From Ruminococcus flavefaciens MA2007 (GTDB taxonomy: Bacteria > Bacillota > Clostridia > Oscillospirales > Ruminococcaceae), in the NCBI RefSeq assembly GCF_000621845.1, contig NZ_KK211354.1:148733-212732 (forward strand): DNA of 64,000 bases, written 5' to 3'. The position numbers and the translations under genes were made by a program. Below are positions 23,070 to 31,257 of the stretch, piece after piece (within the stretch, counting starts at the first letter, position 1; the number at the start of each line of letters is the position of its first letter). Below the pieces are notes generated by a model. That model was not told where the DNA came from. It was given only the letters and a program-made list of their open reading frames with translations, and ran no database searches.

Positions 23070-23842
23070 ACATACGCTGTATAGGCTGTAATTCTATTTA
23101 TGACAGCAGCTCTGTATTTCGCAGAGCCGCGGCTAATGAGTATATGCTCATGCTTATGCACAGCCGCTGTAGGTTTGACATCAACGGGCTTACTATGAGA
23201 ACGCCCGCAGACACACTTATCGTGCTGGACGGAAGATATCCTGTGGTGTACTCCGCCGAAGAGAGCCCTCTCGTTTGCGATTGGGTATGCTTCGACGCTG
23301 AGGACGAGCAGGAATTCATGGATTCGCTGGAACTTATGTATAACCGCCCTCTTAACGCTGTGGACACGGAGTTTGTTTCCCAGCTTATAAGAAATGTAGC
23401 CAATGAGTTCTATTCGCTTGAGTCGCGCAGACTCAAAATGCTGGACAGCCTCATGAGGATACTTCTTGTAAAGGTGGGAGAGACCACGGTGCGCAGAGAG
23501 GCGCCTGTGCAGACTGCCGAGCCCCATTACGGGCTGCTGGTTGAGCTGCGCGAGAAGATATACCGCAATCCGCAGATGAAATGGAATGTGGACGCAATGG
23601 CGGCATATGTGAATATGTCCCGTTCATATTTCCAGCATCTCTACCGCGAGACCTTCGGCGTTTCATGCATCGCCGATGTGATAAGCGGCAAGATAGAAAA
23701 AGCAAAAGAGATACTCAGTGAGACAGGCTGCACCGTTTCTCAGGTGGCTGCAATGTGCGGCTATGACAACGAGGAACACTTCATGCGCCAGTTCAAAAAG
23801 GTAGTGGGGATAACCCCGACTAAATACAGAAAACAGGCATAA
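23066..23842 (+). CDS. AraC-family transcriptional regulator
   Basis: About 258 residues. The GTG at 23066 is preferred because it overlaps the previous stop and has CGGGGAG eight bases upstream. The N-terminal 130 residues look like a cupin-type sensory domain (a glycine-poor beta-rich region with MRTPADTLIVLDG). The C-terminal 100 residues are a double helix-turn-helix: WNVDAMAAYVNMSRSYFQHLYRE and GCTVSQVAAMCGYDNEEHFMRQFKKV, then GITPTKYRK, the canonical AraC/XylS end. The effector and targets are unknown. Linkage to rqcH and the glycosylase may be only co-transcription; a long A/T-rich region follows. Confidence 0.9.
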   Translation: MNIRCIGCNSIYDSSSVFRRAAANEYMLMLMHSRCRFDINGLTMRTPADTLIVLDGRYPVVYSAEESPLVCDWVCFDAEDEQEFMDSLELMYNRPLNAVDTEFVSQLIRNVANEFYSLESRRLKMLDSLMRILLVKVGETTVRREAPVQTAEPHYGLLVELREKIYRNPQMKWNVDAMAAYVNMSRSYFQHLYRETFGVSCIADVISGKIEKAKEILSETGCTVSQVAAMCGYDNEEHFMRQFKKVVGITPTKYRKQA

Positions 23843-24206
23843 TCGGCTAATATTCCCCATTTATTGCTTACACTGTTCAATTATTGCTCAATTTGCGCTT
23901 TTTCAAGCTTGTTTATTAATACTAAATTCATAAAGTTTAAGATGTGATAGACAAGTGAACGGTTTTTCAGATATTTTCCACATACGGTTTTGTGCAATTT
24001 TTCAAGGCTTATTTTGCTTGTATTTCTGAAAAATCGCGCAATATAGCCAGATATAGAAGTTATAATATTTAATTTAGCAACAAATCAAAAAATGGTGATT
24101 TTTTGGAAAAATTAAGACTATTTTAAGAAAAGGCTCCTATAATATAATCAAAAGATACGAAAGGAGTGTGAGCTCCGAGCAGTTAGGTACTGCTGCGGAG
24201 GCGATT
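23843..24206. other. A/T-rich intergenic region, no gene seen
   Basis: About 360 bases with no ORF. Overlapping TATAAT hexamers at 24138-24148 lie about 60 bases before the VTC-domain gene and are the best -10 candidates, but no convincing -35 stands 17 bp upstream. I see no clear terminator for the AraC gene. Confidence 0.4.
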
Positions 24207-25016
24207 ATGGCTATTAATACATTCGCTCGCAAAGAGATAAAGTTTCTCCTTAATATGGATCAGTATCACGGGCTTATGGAGGTCATATCCGAGTATATGA
24301 ACCCAGATAAGTTCTGTATTGGCGGCAAGGAATACGGCATCTACAATATTTACTACGATACACCCGACGATTACCTCATCAGAGAATCACTCTCCAAGCC
24401 TTACTATAAAGAAAAGATAAGGCTGCGCAGTTATTATTCACCTGCTGCGCCCGACGATACGGTATTTCTTGAGATAAAAAAGAAAATAGGCGGTATCGTT
24501 ACCAAGAGAAGAGTTTCAATGACGCTGGAGGAATCCGATGCGTATTTCCGTGACCGCTCAAAGCCTGAATTTACCAAGTATATCACAGAGCAGGTATTCA
24601 GAGAGCTCGATGTGTTTCTTGACAACTATCCAATAGCTCCCAAGCAGTACATCAGCTACCAGAGAGAAGCATTCTTCGGTAAGGACGATCACGATTTCCG
24701 CCTTACATTCGACAGAAAGATCACCGAGCGCCGCTATGACCTCGGATTAAACTACGAAAGCTACGGCAACTACATAATAGGCGCAGACCAGAGACTTATG
24801 GAAGTCAAGGTATCAAATGCGATCCCTGATTGGCTTGTAAAGAAGCTTTCGGAGCTTCAGATCTACAAGACAAGTTTCTCAAAGTACGGCAGGGCATACC
24901 AGAATTTTGTAAAGAGTCAGCTTGAGGACGCTCAGCAGACCGACGGTCGCAGACGTATTTACATTTCGGGTATTTCTATGATAAAAAATAATGTTTTGAT
25001 GAACAGGAGCGTTTGA
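24207..25016 (+). CDS. VTC-domain protein (polyphosphate polymerase family)
   Basis: About 269 residues from the ATG at 24207, which has GCGGAGG 5-6 bases upstream. A GTG at 24168 lies directly on AAGGAG and is unlikely. The VTC domain is the tunnel-fold catalytic domain of yeast Vtc4, which makes polyphosphate from ATP. Conserved basic and acidic positions are visible: RKEIKFLL near the N-terminus, NIYYDTPD, KIRLRSYY, VFLEIKKKIGGIVTKRR and SYQREAFFG, and MEVKVSN at the C-terminal end. Bacterial homologues usually occur with DUF4956 proteins, as here. Whether this one makes polyphosphate is unproven; a role in cell-surface polymer modification is an alternative. Confidence 0.88.
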   Translation: MAINTFARKEIKFLLNMDQYHGLMEVISEYMNPDKFCIGGKEYGIYNIYYDTPDDYLIRESLSKPYYKEKIRLRSYYSPAAPDDTVFLEIKKKIGGIVTKRRVSMTLEESDAYFRDRSKPEFTKYITEQVFRELDVFLDNYPIAPKQYISYQREAFFGKDDHDFRLTFDRKITERRYDLGLNYESYGNYIIGADQRLMEVKVSNAIPDWLVKKLSELQIYKTSFSKYGRAYQNFVKSQLEDAQQTDGRRRIYISGISMIKNNVLMNRSV

Positions 25017-25021
25017 TTTTT

Positions 25022-25762
25022 ATGTTTGAACACGGTTTTTTTGGAAATGTACTTTCAAAGTACTATGAGTCTGATTCGATAATCAACAGCAGCGATTCGG
25101 CTCTTGGCACTATCAAGCCCGGAGAATTCTTCCTCTGCGTTGGTGCGGCACTCTTGATAGGATTCCTTATCAGTCTTATCTACATCGTTACTCACAGAAA
25201 GGAAGGCTACTCTCAGAGCTATGTTCTCACAATGATCATGCTTCCTACTATAGTATCGCTTATCCTTCTTCTTATCAACACCACAGCAGGAGCTCTCAGC
25301 CTTGCAGGTGCATTCACACTTGTCAGGTTCCGAAGCGTTGCGGGCGATCCGAAGGACATAGCCTACATATTCTTTGCAATGGCAGCAGGTGTTGCCTGCG
25401 GTATCGGCTACCTCGGATTTGCTATCGTATTCTTTGTTATCCTCGGCATTGTAATGTTTATCCTCAGTGAGACAGACTTCGGCGGCTGCAAGAAGAGACA
25501 CATGACTCTCAAGATAGCTATCCCCGAGAACCTCGATTATCAGGGCGTTTTCGAGCCTGTACTTGCAAGATATACTACTTTCCACAAGCTCAGAAGAGTT
25601 AAGACAACTAACTTCGGTACTCTCTTTGAGCTCATCTACAGCGTTGATGTTCTCGACAACATCGACCAGAAGAAATTCGTTGACGAGCTCCGCGCACTCA
25701 ACGGCAATATGACTATCAATCTTGTCTTCTTCAAGTATGACGACAAGATCTATGAAAACTAA
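25022..25762 (+). CDS. DUF4956 membrane protein
   Basis: About 246 residues. After a short N-terminal region it has about four transmembrane segments (roughly residues 35-55, 70-92, 95-112 and 117-143), with AGALSLAGAFTLVRFRSVAGDPKDIAYIFF containing the family's SLxGAxxLVRFRS-type motif (split across two helices). A soluble C-terminal domain of about 90 residues follows, probably cytoplasmic. DUF4956 proteins are regularly encoded with VTC-domain proteins, and the DUF4956 gene here follows the VTC stop by 5 bases. AGGAG lies 12 bases before the ATG at 25022; a TTG at 25013, which overlaps the VTC stop, is an alternative start. Confidence 0.88.
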   Translation: MFEHGFFGNVLSKYYESDSIINSSDSALGTIKPGEFFLCVGAALLIGFLISLIYIVTHRKEGYSQSYVLTMIMLPTIVSLILLLINTTAGALSLAGAFTLVRFRSVAGDPKDIAYIFFAMAAGVACGIGYLGFAIVFFVILGIVMFILSETDFGGCKKRHMTLKIAIPENLDYQGVFEPVLARYTTFHKLRRVKTTNFGTLFELIYSVDVLDNIDQKKFVDELRALNGNMTINLVFFKYDDKIYEN

Positions 25763-25799
25763 TAAACAGACTAAATACTATAGAAAACCCTCTCCTACG

Positions 25800-25840
25800 T
25801 TTGCCAGACTTAATAACCTTTATTGAGTCTGGCAAATTTT
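25800..25840 (+). terminator. Intrinsic terminator after the DUF4956 gene
   Basis: TTTGCCAGACT (25800-25810) pairs perfectly with AGTCTGGCAAA (25826-25836), followed by TTTT. It lies only 40 bases before the lipoprotein gene, so readthrough may set the level of that gene. Confidence 0.88.
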
Positions 25841-25879
25841 ATATCAGGGGGCTTCTAAAGGGGAAAAGGAGAAATTATT

Positions 25880-27208
25880 ATGAAGTATTCAAGACTTTTG
25901 GCAGCAGCGGCAGCAGTAACAATGATATTCAGCGGCTATTCCTGCGGAAAGGACGACAATAAAGCATCGTCTGACGTCAACGACAGCACTGTTTCAGACA
26001 GCGCAGAGACTACCGAAAAGAAGAGCTCAAAGGACTCGAAATCATCTAAAACAGACAAAAAAGACGGCGAAAAGACAACTACCGAAAAGAAAGACGAGAA
26101 ATCAGACAAGAAGACTACCACAACAAAGGCAGGGGAGAAGAAGTCAGATACGACTACAACTGCCAAGAAAGACAGCTCCGACAAGGGCGGAAACAACTCA
26201 GGCGGCGGTTCTTCAAATAATAACGATAATAATAACTCCTCACAGGGCGGCTCCAATAACGAGAGCGGCGGCTCAGGCGATGAGGTAAAGGAATATACCG
26301 CGGAGATAACTCTCGGCGGAACTCCAAAGGTAACAGGCAGCAACGTAAAGGTAGACGGCGGTGTTGTGACTATCACAGCAGGAGGAGACTATCTCTTCAC
26401 AGGCAATATGGATAACGGACAGATACGTGTTAATACGGGCGCTTCCGAGGACAAGGTAACAGTAGTCCTCAACGGCGTCAATATCTCAAATCCAAGCGCT
26501 CCTGCTATATTCATAGAGGAGGCTAAGCGCTGTACCATAAAGCCAAAGGAGGGCTCTGTAAACTACGTCAGCAGTGACGTGGCTAAGAAAGGCGTACAGG
26601 ATACGGGAGCTATCTTCTCCAACGATACCGTAAGGCTCAAGGGCAACGGCGAGCTTAACGTTACAGCTACAGCTTCTCACGGTATCAACGCAGACGACGA
26701 TGTTGTCATCGAAAGCGGTACATATAATATTGACTCCAGAAAGTCAGGTATTATCGCAAACGATGATATTACAATAAACGAGGGCAGACTTAATATAAAG
26801 GGCGGTACGAACGGTCTCAAATCCAAGGGCACTATCAATATAAACGGCGGCTACAGCGTTGTTTCAGGCGGTACCAAGGAGGAGAAGAGCTCTATCTACG
26901 CAGGCAGCACCTTCAGCTACACAGGCGGCTATCTCTATGCCGCAGGCAACAAGGTCTCTGTGCCCACATACAGCGAGACTCCGTACATCGTGGCTGATCT
27001 GGGCGAAACAGTTGGTGCAGGCGGCTCTGTTGAGTTCTTCCTTAACGGAAACAGCATGATAACCATGAATCCTCATAACGATTTCCGCTGCGTGATGATG
27101 CTTGCTCCCGAGGTGAGCGGCGGCAGCAGTTTTGCTGTATCAGTAAATGGAAACAGAAGTCAGGATTTCAGCGTTTCCAATGAAGCAAATCAGTTTTCAT
27201 TAAAATAA
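25880..27208 (+). CDS. Lipoprotein with beta-helical carbohydrate-binding-like domain
   Basis: A 442-residue protein with a lipoprotein signal peptide; the lipobox-like SGYSC puts the modified Cys at residue 22. A low-complexity linker rich in Lys, Ser, Thr, Asp and then Gly/Asn (about residues 25-130) would span the wall. The C-terminal 300 residues repeat short units such as GGVVTITAGGDYLFTGN, DDVVIESGTYNIDS and GTININGGYSVVSGG, a right-handed beta-solenoid like the secreted carbohydrate-binding-domain family (DUF4353-like). Such proteins often accompany VTC/DUF4956 pairs together with CotH kinases. Ligand unknown. AAAAGGAG precedes the ATG. Confidence 0.8.
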   Translation: MKYSRLLAAAAAVTMIFSGYSCGKDDNKASSDVNDSTVSDSAETTEKKSSKDSKSSKTDKKDGEKTTTEKKDEKSDKKTTTTKAGEKKSDTTTTAKKDSSDKGGNNSGGGSSNNNDNNNSSQGGSNNESGGSGDEVKEYTAEITLGGTPKVTGSNVKVDGGVVTITAGGDYLFTGNMDNGQIRVNTGASEDKVTVVLNGVNISNPSAPAIFIEEAKRCTIKPKEGSVNYVSSDVAKKGVQDTGAIFSNDTVRLKGNGELNVTATASHGINADDDVVIESGTYNIDSRKSGIIANDDITINEGRLNIKGGTNGLKSKGTININGGYSVVSGGTKEEKSSIYAGSTFSYTGGYLYAAGNKVSVPTYSETPYIVADLGETVGAGGSVEFFLNGNSMITMNPHNDFRCVMMLAPEVSGGSSFAVSVNGNRSQDFSVSNEANQFSLK

Positions 27209-27358
27209 AAAAATGATACTTGATATGCTTGCTTTGTGTAAAGCAGTTAATGAGTGTCAAAGCTGAAATGGAAAAGTCAAAAATAAACTAAAAGTTAATA
27301 AGTAATATCCTAAAACATATTTACAAAAAATTAACTGTGAAAAATGCAAAAATTCAAG

Positions 27359-27400
27359 TAAAAGTACACTAAAGTATATTTTAGTGTACTTTTCTTTATT
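27359..27400. terminator. Bidirectional terminator-like hairpin
   Basis: AAAAGTACACTAAA (27360-27373) pairs with TTTAGTGTACTTTT (27380-27393), followed by CTTTATT. It probably ends the lipoprotein transcript. The stretch 27209-27358 before it is A/T-rich and contains no gene. Confidence 0.75.
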
Positions 27401-27427
27401 GTAAAGAACGCGGATTTGCAATATAAT
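27399..27427 (+). promoter_or_regulatory. Promoter of the candidate small RNA
   Basis: TTGTAA (27399-27404), a 17-bp spacer and TATAAT (27422-27427). No ORF follows for more than 300 bases, but a terminator does at 27663. Confidence 0.6.
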
Positions 27428-27433
27428 AATATC

Positions 27434-27690
27434 AGCAAATGAAGATTATTGGTATTCAATATCAAGTACCCTCCCCTCTCATGTGCTTGATATTGTGTAT
27501 TAGTTCACTTGCACGCCATAGAAATAGTTTTGTCAAGTAATAAAACTAACCCCTTTCATTTGTAATTTTTTCATGTTTTCTATTCTCAATAACTTTTTTT
27601 AACTTATTAATCTATGGCTCGACCTACAGTGCTAAGCGATGAAAATCGTTTGGGTCGAATTCTCCGCTCCTTGTGAGCGGACTTTTTTTA
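27434..27690 (+). ncRNA. Candidate regulatory small RNA with a CCUCCCC loop
   Basis: Between its own promoter and terminator there is no ORF but clear structure. CAAUAUCAAGUAC (27457-27469) pairs with GUGCUUGAUAUUG (27483-27495), 13 bp with one wobble, closing a 13-base loop CCUCCCCUCUCAU that is complementary to Shine-Dalgarno sequences. An unpaired A/U-rich segment contains CUAACCCCUUU. UCGACC/GGGUCGA (27619-27658) encloses AGCGAU-GAAA-AUCGUU, and the terminator UCCGCUC/GAGCGGA with seven T ends it. C-rich loops of this kind are known in Gram-positive small RNAs that block ribosome binding. Confidence 0.55.
27663..27689 (+). terminator. Intrinsic terminator of the candidate small RNA
   Basis: TCCGCTC (27663-27669) and GAGCGGA (27675-27681) around CTTGT, then C and seven T. 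Confidence 0.85.
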
Positions 27691-27726
27691 CTCTGTGAAA
27701 CTTGCGTGAAATATTATATAATCCGC

Positions 27727-27755
27727 TTGACAAATTCTATAATCCGTGATATTAT
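27727..27755 (+). promoter_or_regulatory. Promoter of the RHH protein-clpB operon
   Basis: TTGACA (27727-27732), a 17-bp spacer and TATTAT (27750-27755). It looks like a standard sigma-A promoter; no CIRCE or CtsR box was seen near it. Confidence 0.8.
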
Positions 27756-27787
27756 ATATATAACAACAGAAGGGAAGTGATGTACCC

Positions 27788-28432
27788 GTGAAAAAAAGCG
27801 TTTACAGTCTCGTCCTTATGGACGACGTTATAAAAGCCGTAGACCAGCAGGCGTACAGGCTGGGGACGAGCCGCTCCAATCTCATAAATCAGATACTTGC
27901 CGAGCATTTATCCTGCGTGACTCCCGAAATGCGTATGAGGGAGATATTCGGTCAGGTAGCTGAGCTGGTCAGCAGCAGCTTCTGCGTGCAGGAGCAGCGC
28001 TCACCGTCGCTGATGACGGTTCGGACGGCTCTGGAATACAAATACCGACCTACCATTAATTATAAGGTTGAGCTTGAACGTGCTCCTGCGGAGTATCTCG
28101 GTACTCTGCGAGTGAGTATCAGGACTCAGAGCGCGGCGCTGATAGATATGTTCCACAGCTTCTTTGCCTACAGGGCAAAGCTGGAAAACGCCTATCTGTC
28201 AAGGCTTGGCGTGGACAGCTACAGCTGTGAGATAGGTGAGGGCAGCTTCGCAAGAAAGCTTATAAATACCCGTACCCTTGGTCCCGAGGAGGCAGGTGCC
28301 GCAATAGGCGAGTACATCAAGGACCTTGACCGCGCGGTAAAGACTTACTTTGCCGCACCCAAGGAGTTCGGTGAAAGCGCTCCCTTACTGGAAAAAAATT
28401 ACCGCTCTATGCTTGAAAAGTACATTATTTAG
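27788..28432 (+). CDS. Ribbon-helix-helix-like protein of unknown function, upstream of clpB
   Basis: A 214-residue protein starting at GTG 27788, with GAAGGGAAG upstream; the nearer ATG at 27780 runs into a stop. Residues 1-40 ([20 protein letters not shown] then [17 protein letters not shown]) have the beta strand, helix and GxSRSxxIN turn of ribbon-helix-helix (CopG/MetJ) DNA-binding domains. The remaining 170 residues match nothing I recognise; they look alpha/beta with [18 protein letters not shown] and a C-terminal helix. clpB starts 44 bases after the stop with no terminator between, so the two are probably co-transcribed. A role as a local regulator of clpB is inference from the fold and position. 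Confidence 0.65.
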   Translation: MKKSVYSLVLMDDVIKAVDQQAYRLGTSRSNLINQILAEHLSCVTPEMRMREIFGQVAELVSSSFCVQEQRSPSLMTVRTALEYKYRPTINYKVELERAPAEYLGTLRVSIRTQSAALIDMFHSFFAYRAKLENAYLSRLGVDSYSCEIGEGSFARKLINTRTLGPEEAGAAIGEYIKDLDRAVKTYFAAPKEFGESAPLLEKNYRSMLEKYII

Positions 28433-28476
28433 TAAAGCGGATAAGAGCTTATATAAGTATTGAAAGGAGAATAATT

Positions 28477-31074
28477 ATGAATGCTGAAAAATTAACTCAG
28501 AAGTCCATTGACGCCGTTAGAAAGGCTCAGAGCATAGCCGTTATGAAGTCAAATTCCGTCATTGAGCCCATACATCTCCTTGCAGGACTTGTTCGGCAGG
28601 AGAACGGTCTTATCCCTCAGCTTCTGAAAAAAATGAATATAGACGAGGATATTTTTGACGGTGAGATTGAGAAGAAGATAGATACTCTCCCAAAGGTCAC
28701 TGGAAGCGGCAGAAGCAGTAATCTCGGTATCTCTGCGGAGTGTGACCGTGTTCTCACAGCCGCCGAGAGTATCGCTTCAAATATGAAAGACGAGTACGTT
28801 TCTGTGGAACACCTGATGCTTTCACTTATTGACAGCAAGGACAGGGACGTTTCACAGCTTCTTACTACCTTTAATATCACTAAGGACTCGTTTCTCAGCG
28901 CTCTTATGTCCGTCAGAGGAAATACCAGAGTCACCAATGAGAACCCCGAGGACACCTACGACGTCCTCACAAAATACGGTCAGGAGCTTGTCGGGCTCGC
29001 CCGCAGAAACAAGCTCGATCCCGTTATCGGACGTGACAGCGAGATACGAAACGTTATCCGCATACTGTCAAGAAAGACGAAAAACAACCCTGTGCTCATC
29101 GGTGAGCCAGGCGTCGGAAAAACTGCCATTGCAGAGGGACTTGCCCTGCGTATCGTGGCAGGAGACGTTCCCGACAGCCTTAAAGACCGCAAGGTCTTCT
29201 CACTTGATATGGGAGCTCTCGTCGCAGGAGCAAAGTACCGCGGCGAGTTCGAGGAGCGTCTGAAGGCTGTCCTCAATGAGATAAAGAACAGCAACGGTCA
29301 GATACTTCTGTTTATTGATGAGCTTCACACTATCGTCGGTGCAGGCAAGACCGACGGCGCTATGGACGCAGGCAACCTCTTAAAGCCTATGCTGGCAAGG
29401 GGCGAGCTCCACTGCATCGGCGCTACCACACTCAACGAGTACCGTCAGTACATTGAGAAAGATCCTGCACTCGAAAGACGTTTCCAGCCTGTTATGGTTG
29501 ACGAGCCAAGCGTTGAGGATACTATTTCTATCCTCCGTGGTCTGAAAGAGCGCTACGAGGTATTCCACGGCGTTAAGATAAGCGATAACGCGCTTATTTC
29601 TGCGGCTGTGCTGTCCAACAGATACATCACCGACAGATTCCTCCCCGACAAGGCTATCGACCTTATAGACGAAGCCTGCGCTACTATACGTACCGAAATG
29701 GACTCCATGCCTACTGAGCTGGACGTTATCTCCCGTAAGATAGTTCAGCTTGAAATTGAAGAAGCCGCCCTCAAAAAGGAAAGCGACAATATCTCACAGG
29801 AGCACCTTGAGGAAATTCAAAAAGAGCTTGCAGAGCTTCGCGAGAAGTTCAAGGGCATGAAGGCAAAGTGGGAGAACGAAAAGAACGATATTTCCGCTGT
29901 TCAGAAGCTCCGTGAGGAGATAGAGCGCACAGGCGGCGAGATAGAAAAGGCAGAGCGTGAGTACGACCTCAACAAGGCGGCAGAGCTGAAATACGGCAAG
30001 CTCCCACAGCTTCAGAAAGAGCTGGAGGAGCTTGAAAAGCAGGCTGAGCATGATGTTGAAAACGGCAGACTGCTCCGTGACAAGGTAACTGAGGACGAAA
30101 TTGCAAAGATAGTATGCCGCTGGACGGGTATCCCTGTTTCAAAGCTCATGGAGGGCGAAAAGGAGAAGATACTGGGACTGGAGGGACTGCTCCACAAGAG
30201 AGTCATCGGACAGGACGAAGCGGTCACAAAGGTCAGCGAAGCTATACTCCGTTCAAGGGCTGGCATACAGGCTCCCGACAGACCTATCGGCTCGTTCCTC
30301 TTTCTCGGACCTACAGGTGTGGGCAAGACCGAGCTTGCAAAGGCGCTTTCCGAGATACTTTTTGACGACGAGAGAAATATTATCCGTATCGACATGAGCG
30401 AATACATGGAGAAATTCAGCGTAAGCCGTCTCATCGGAGCGCCTCCAGGATACGTTGGCTATGACGAGGGCGGTCAGCTCACAGAAGCAGTCCGCAGAAA
30501 GCCTTATTCGGTAGTTCTCTTTGACGAGATAGAAAAGGCTCACCCCGATGTGTTCAATATACTGCTGCAAGTTCTTGATGACGGACGTATCACCGATTCA
30601 CAGGGCAGAACAGTGGATTTCAAGAACACTATCATTATTCTGACTTCTAACCTCGGTTCGCCGTATATCCTTGATGGTATCGACGAAAACGGCGAGATAA
30701 CCGATGAAGCCCGCGCACAGGTGGAGGGACTGCTGAAAACGCAGTTCAGACCAGAGTTCCTCAACCGTCTTGATGAGATAATCTTCTACAAGCCGCTGGC
30801 TAAGACGGAGATAATCAAGATAGTTGACCTTATGCTGGCTGACCTGCAAAAGCGTCTTGACGACAAGCATATCCGCATAAATGTCAGCGAAGCGGCTAAG
30901 AACTACATCGTTGACTGCGGCTACGATCCGAACTTCGGTGCAAGACCGCTGAGAAGATTTATCCAGCGCAACGTTGAGACTCTGGCGGCAAAGCGTATCA
31001 TAGGCGGTAATCTGACAGCAGGTGACGTCATTGATATTGACCTTGACGCAAACGGCAAGCTTGCTGCAACATGA
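28477..31074 (+). CDS. clpB: ATP-dependent disaggregase ClpB
   Basis: An 865-residue AAA+ chaperone that, with DnaK, pulls proteins out of aggregates. The N-terminal Clp repeat domain is residues 1-145. The first AAA module has [13 protein letters not shown] (about 208-220) and [14 protein letters not shown] coiled-coil middle domain (about 400-520) contains the characteristic Glu/Lys-rich heptads, which distinguish ClpB from ClpA and ClpC. The second AAA module has [16 protein letters not shown] (about 607-622) and [16 protein letters not shown], with arginine-finger and sensor-2 GARPLRR near the end. Length is normal. AAAGGAG lies upstream of the ATG, and a strong terminator follows. Confidence 0.97.
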   Translation: MNAEKLTQKSIDAVRKAQSIAVMKSNSVIEPIHLLAGLVRQENGLIPQLLKKMNIDEDIFDGEIEKKIDTLPKVTGSGRSSNLGISAECDRVLTAAESIASNMKDEYVSVEHLMLSLIDSKDRDVSQLLTTFNITKDSFLSALMSVRGNTRVTNENPEDTYDVLTKYGQELVGLARRNKLDPVIGRDSEIRNVIRILSRKTKNNPVLIGEPGVGKTAIAEGLALRIVAGDVPDSLKDRKVFSLDMGALVAGAKYRGEFEERLKAVLNEIKNSNGQILLFIDELHTIVGAGKTDGAMDAGNLLKPMLARGELHCIGATTLNEYRQYIEKDPALERRFQPVMVDEPSVEDTISILRGLKERYEVFHGVKISDNALISAAVLSNRYITDRFLPDKAIDLIDEACATIRTEMDSMPTELDVISRKIVQLEIEEAALKKESDNISQEHLEEIQKELAELREKFKGMKAKWENEKNDISAVQKLREEIERTGGEIEKAEREYDLNKAAELKYGKLPQLQKELEELEKQAEHDVENGRLLRDKVTEDEIAKIVCRWTGIPVSKLMEGEKEKILGLEGLLHKRVIGQDEAVTKVSEAILRSRAGIQAPDRPIGSFLFLGPTGVGKTELAKALSEILFDDERNIIRIDMSEYMEKFSVSRLIGAPPGYVGYDEGGQLTEAVRRKPYSVVLFDEIEKAHPDVFNILLQVLDDGRITDSQGRTVDFKNTIIILTSNLGSPYILDGIDENGEITDEARAQVEGLLKTQFRPEFLNRLDEIIFYKPLAKTEIIKIVDLMLADLQKRLDDKHIRINVSEAAKNYIVDCGYDPNFGARPLRRFIQRNVETLAAKRIIGGNLTAGDVIDIDLDANGKLAAT

Positions 31075-31077
31075 TAA

Positions 31078-31114
31078 AAAAGCTCCCGAGAGCAATACGC
31101 TTTCGGGAGCTTTT
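31078..31114. terminator. Bidirectional terminator between clpB and the GH30 gene
   Basis: AAAAGCTCCCGA (31078-31089) pairs with TCGGGAGCTTTT (31103-31114). It has T runs on both strands and so can end clpB and, after the repeat, the opposing GH30 transcript. Confidence 0.88.
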
Positions 31115-31124
31115 GTTTGTATGC

Positions 31125-31240
31125 TGAATCCATGAACGGGATTCCAAAGGGACTGTGTTCCTTTGGCAGAGTCCAGAGGCAGCGCCTCTGGTGGGGTGTG
31201 GGGCAAAGCCCCGCAGTTACGAAGCGCTCCGCAAGAGAGG
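31125..31240. repeat. Intergenic repeat made of short hairpins
   Basis: Three or four small palindromes follow each other: CCAAAGGGACTGTGTTCCTTTGG, CCAGAGGCAGCGCCTCTGG and GGGGCAAAGCCCC. There is no ORF. The arrangement resembles the hairpin-rich intergenic modules seen elsewhere in this window (45361-45420). Confidence 0.6.
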
Positions 31241-31257
31241 GCGTCCCTAATATTACT

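Noticed and set aside
27613..27690. Known riboswitch before the RHH gene
   Set aside because: It does not show the conserved cores of c-di-GMP, preQ1, fluoride, guanidine or THF riboswitches that I know, and the downstream gene has its own promoter after the terminator.
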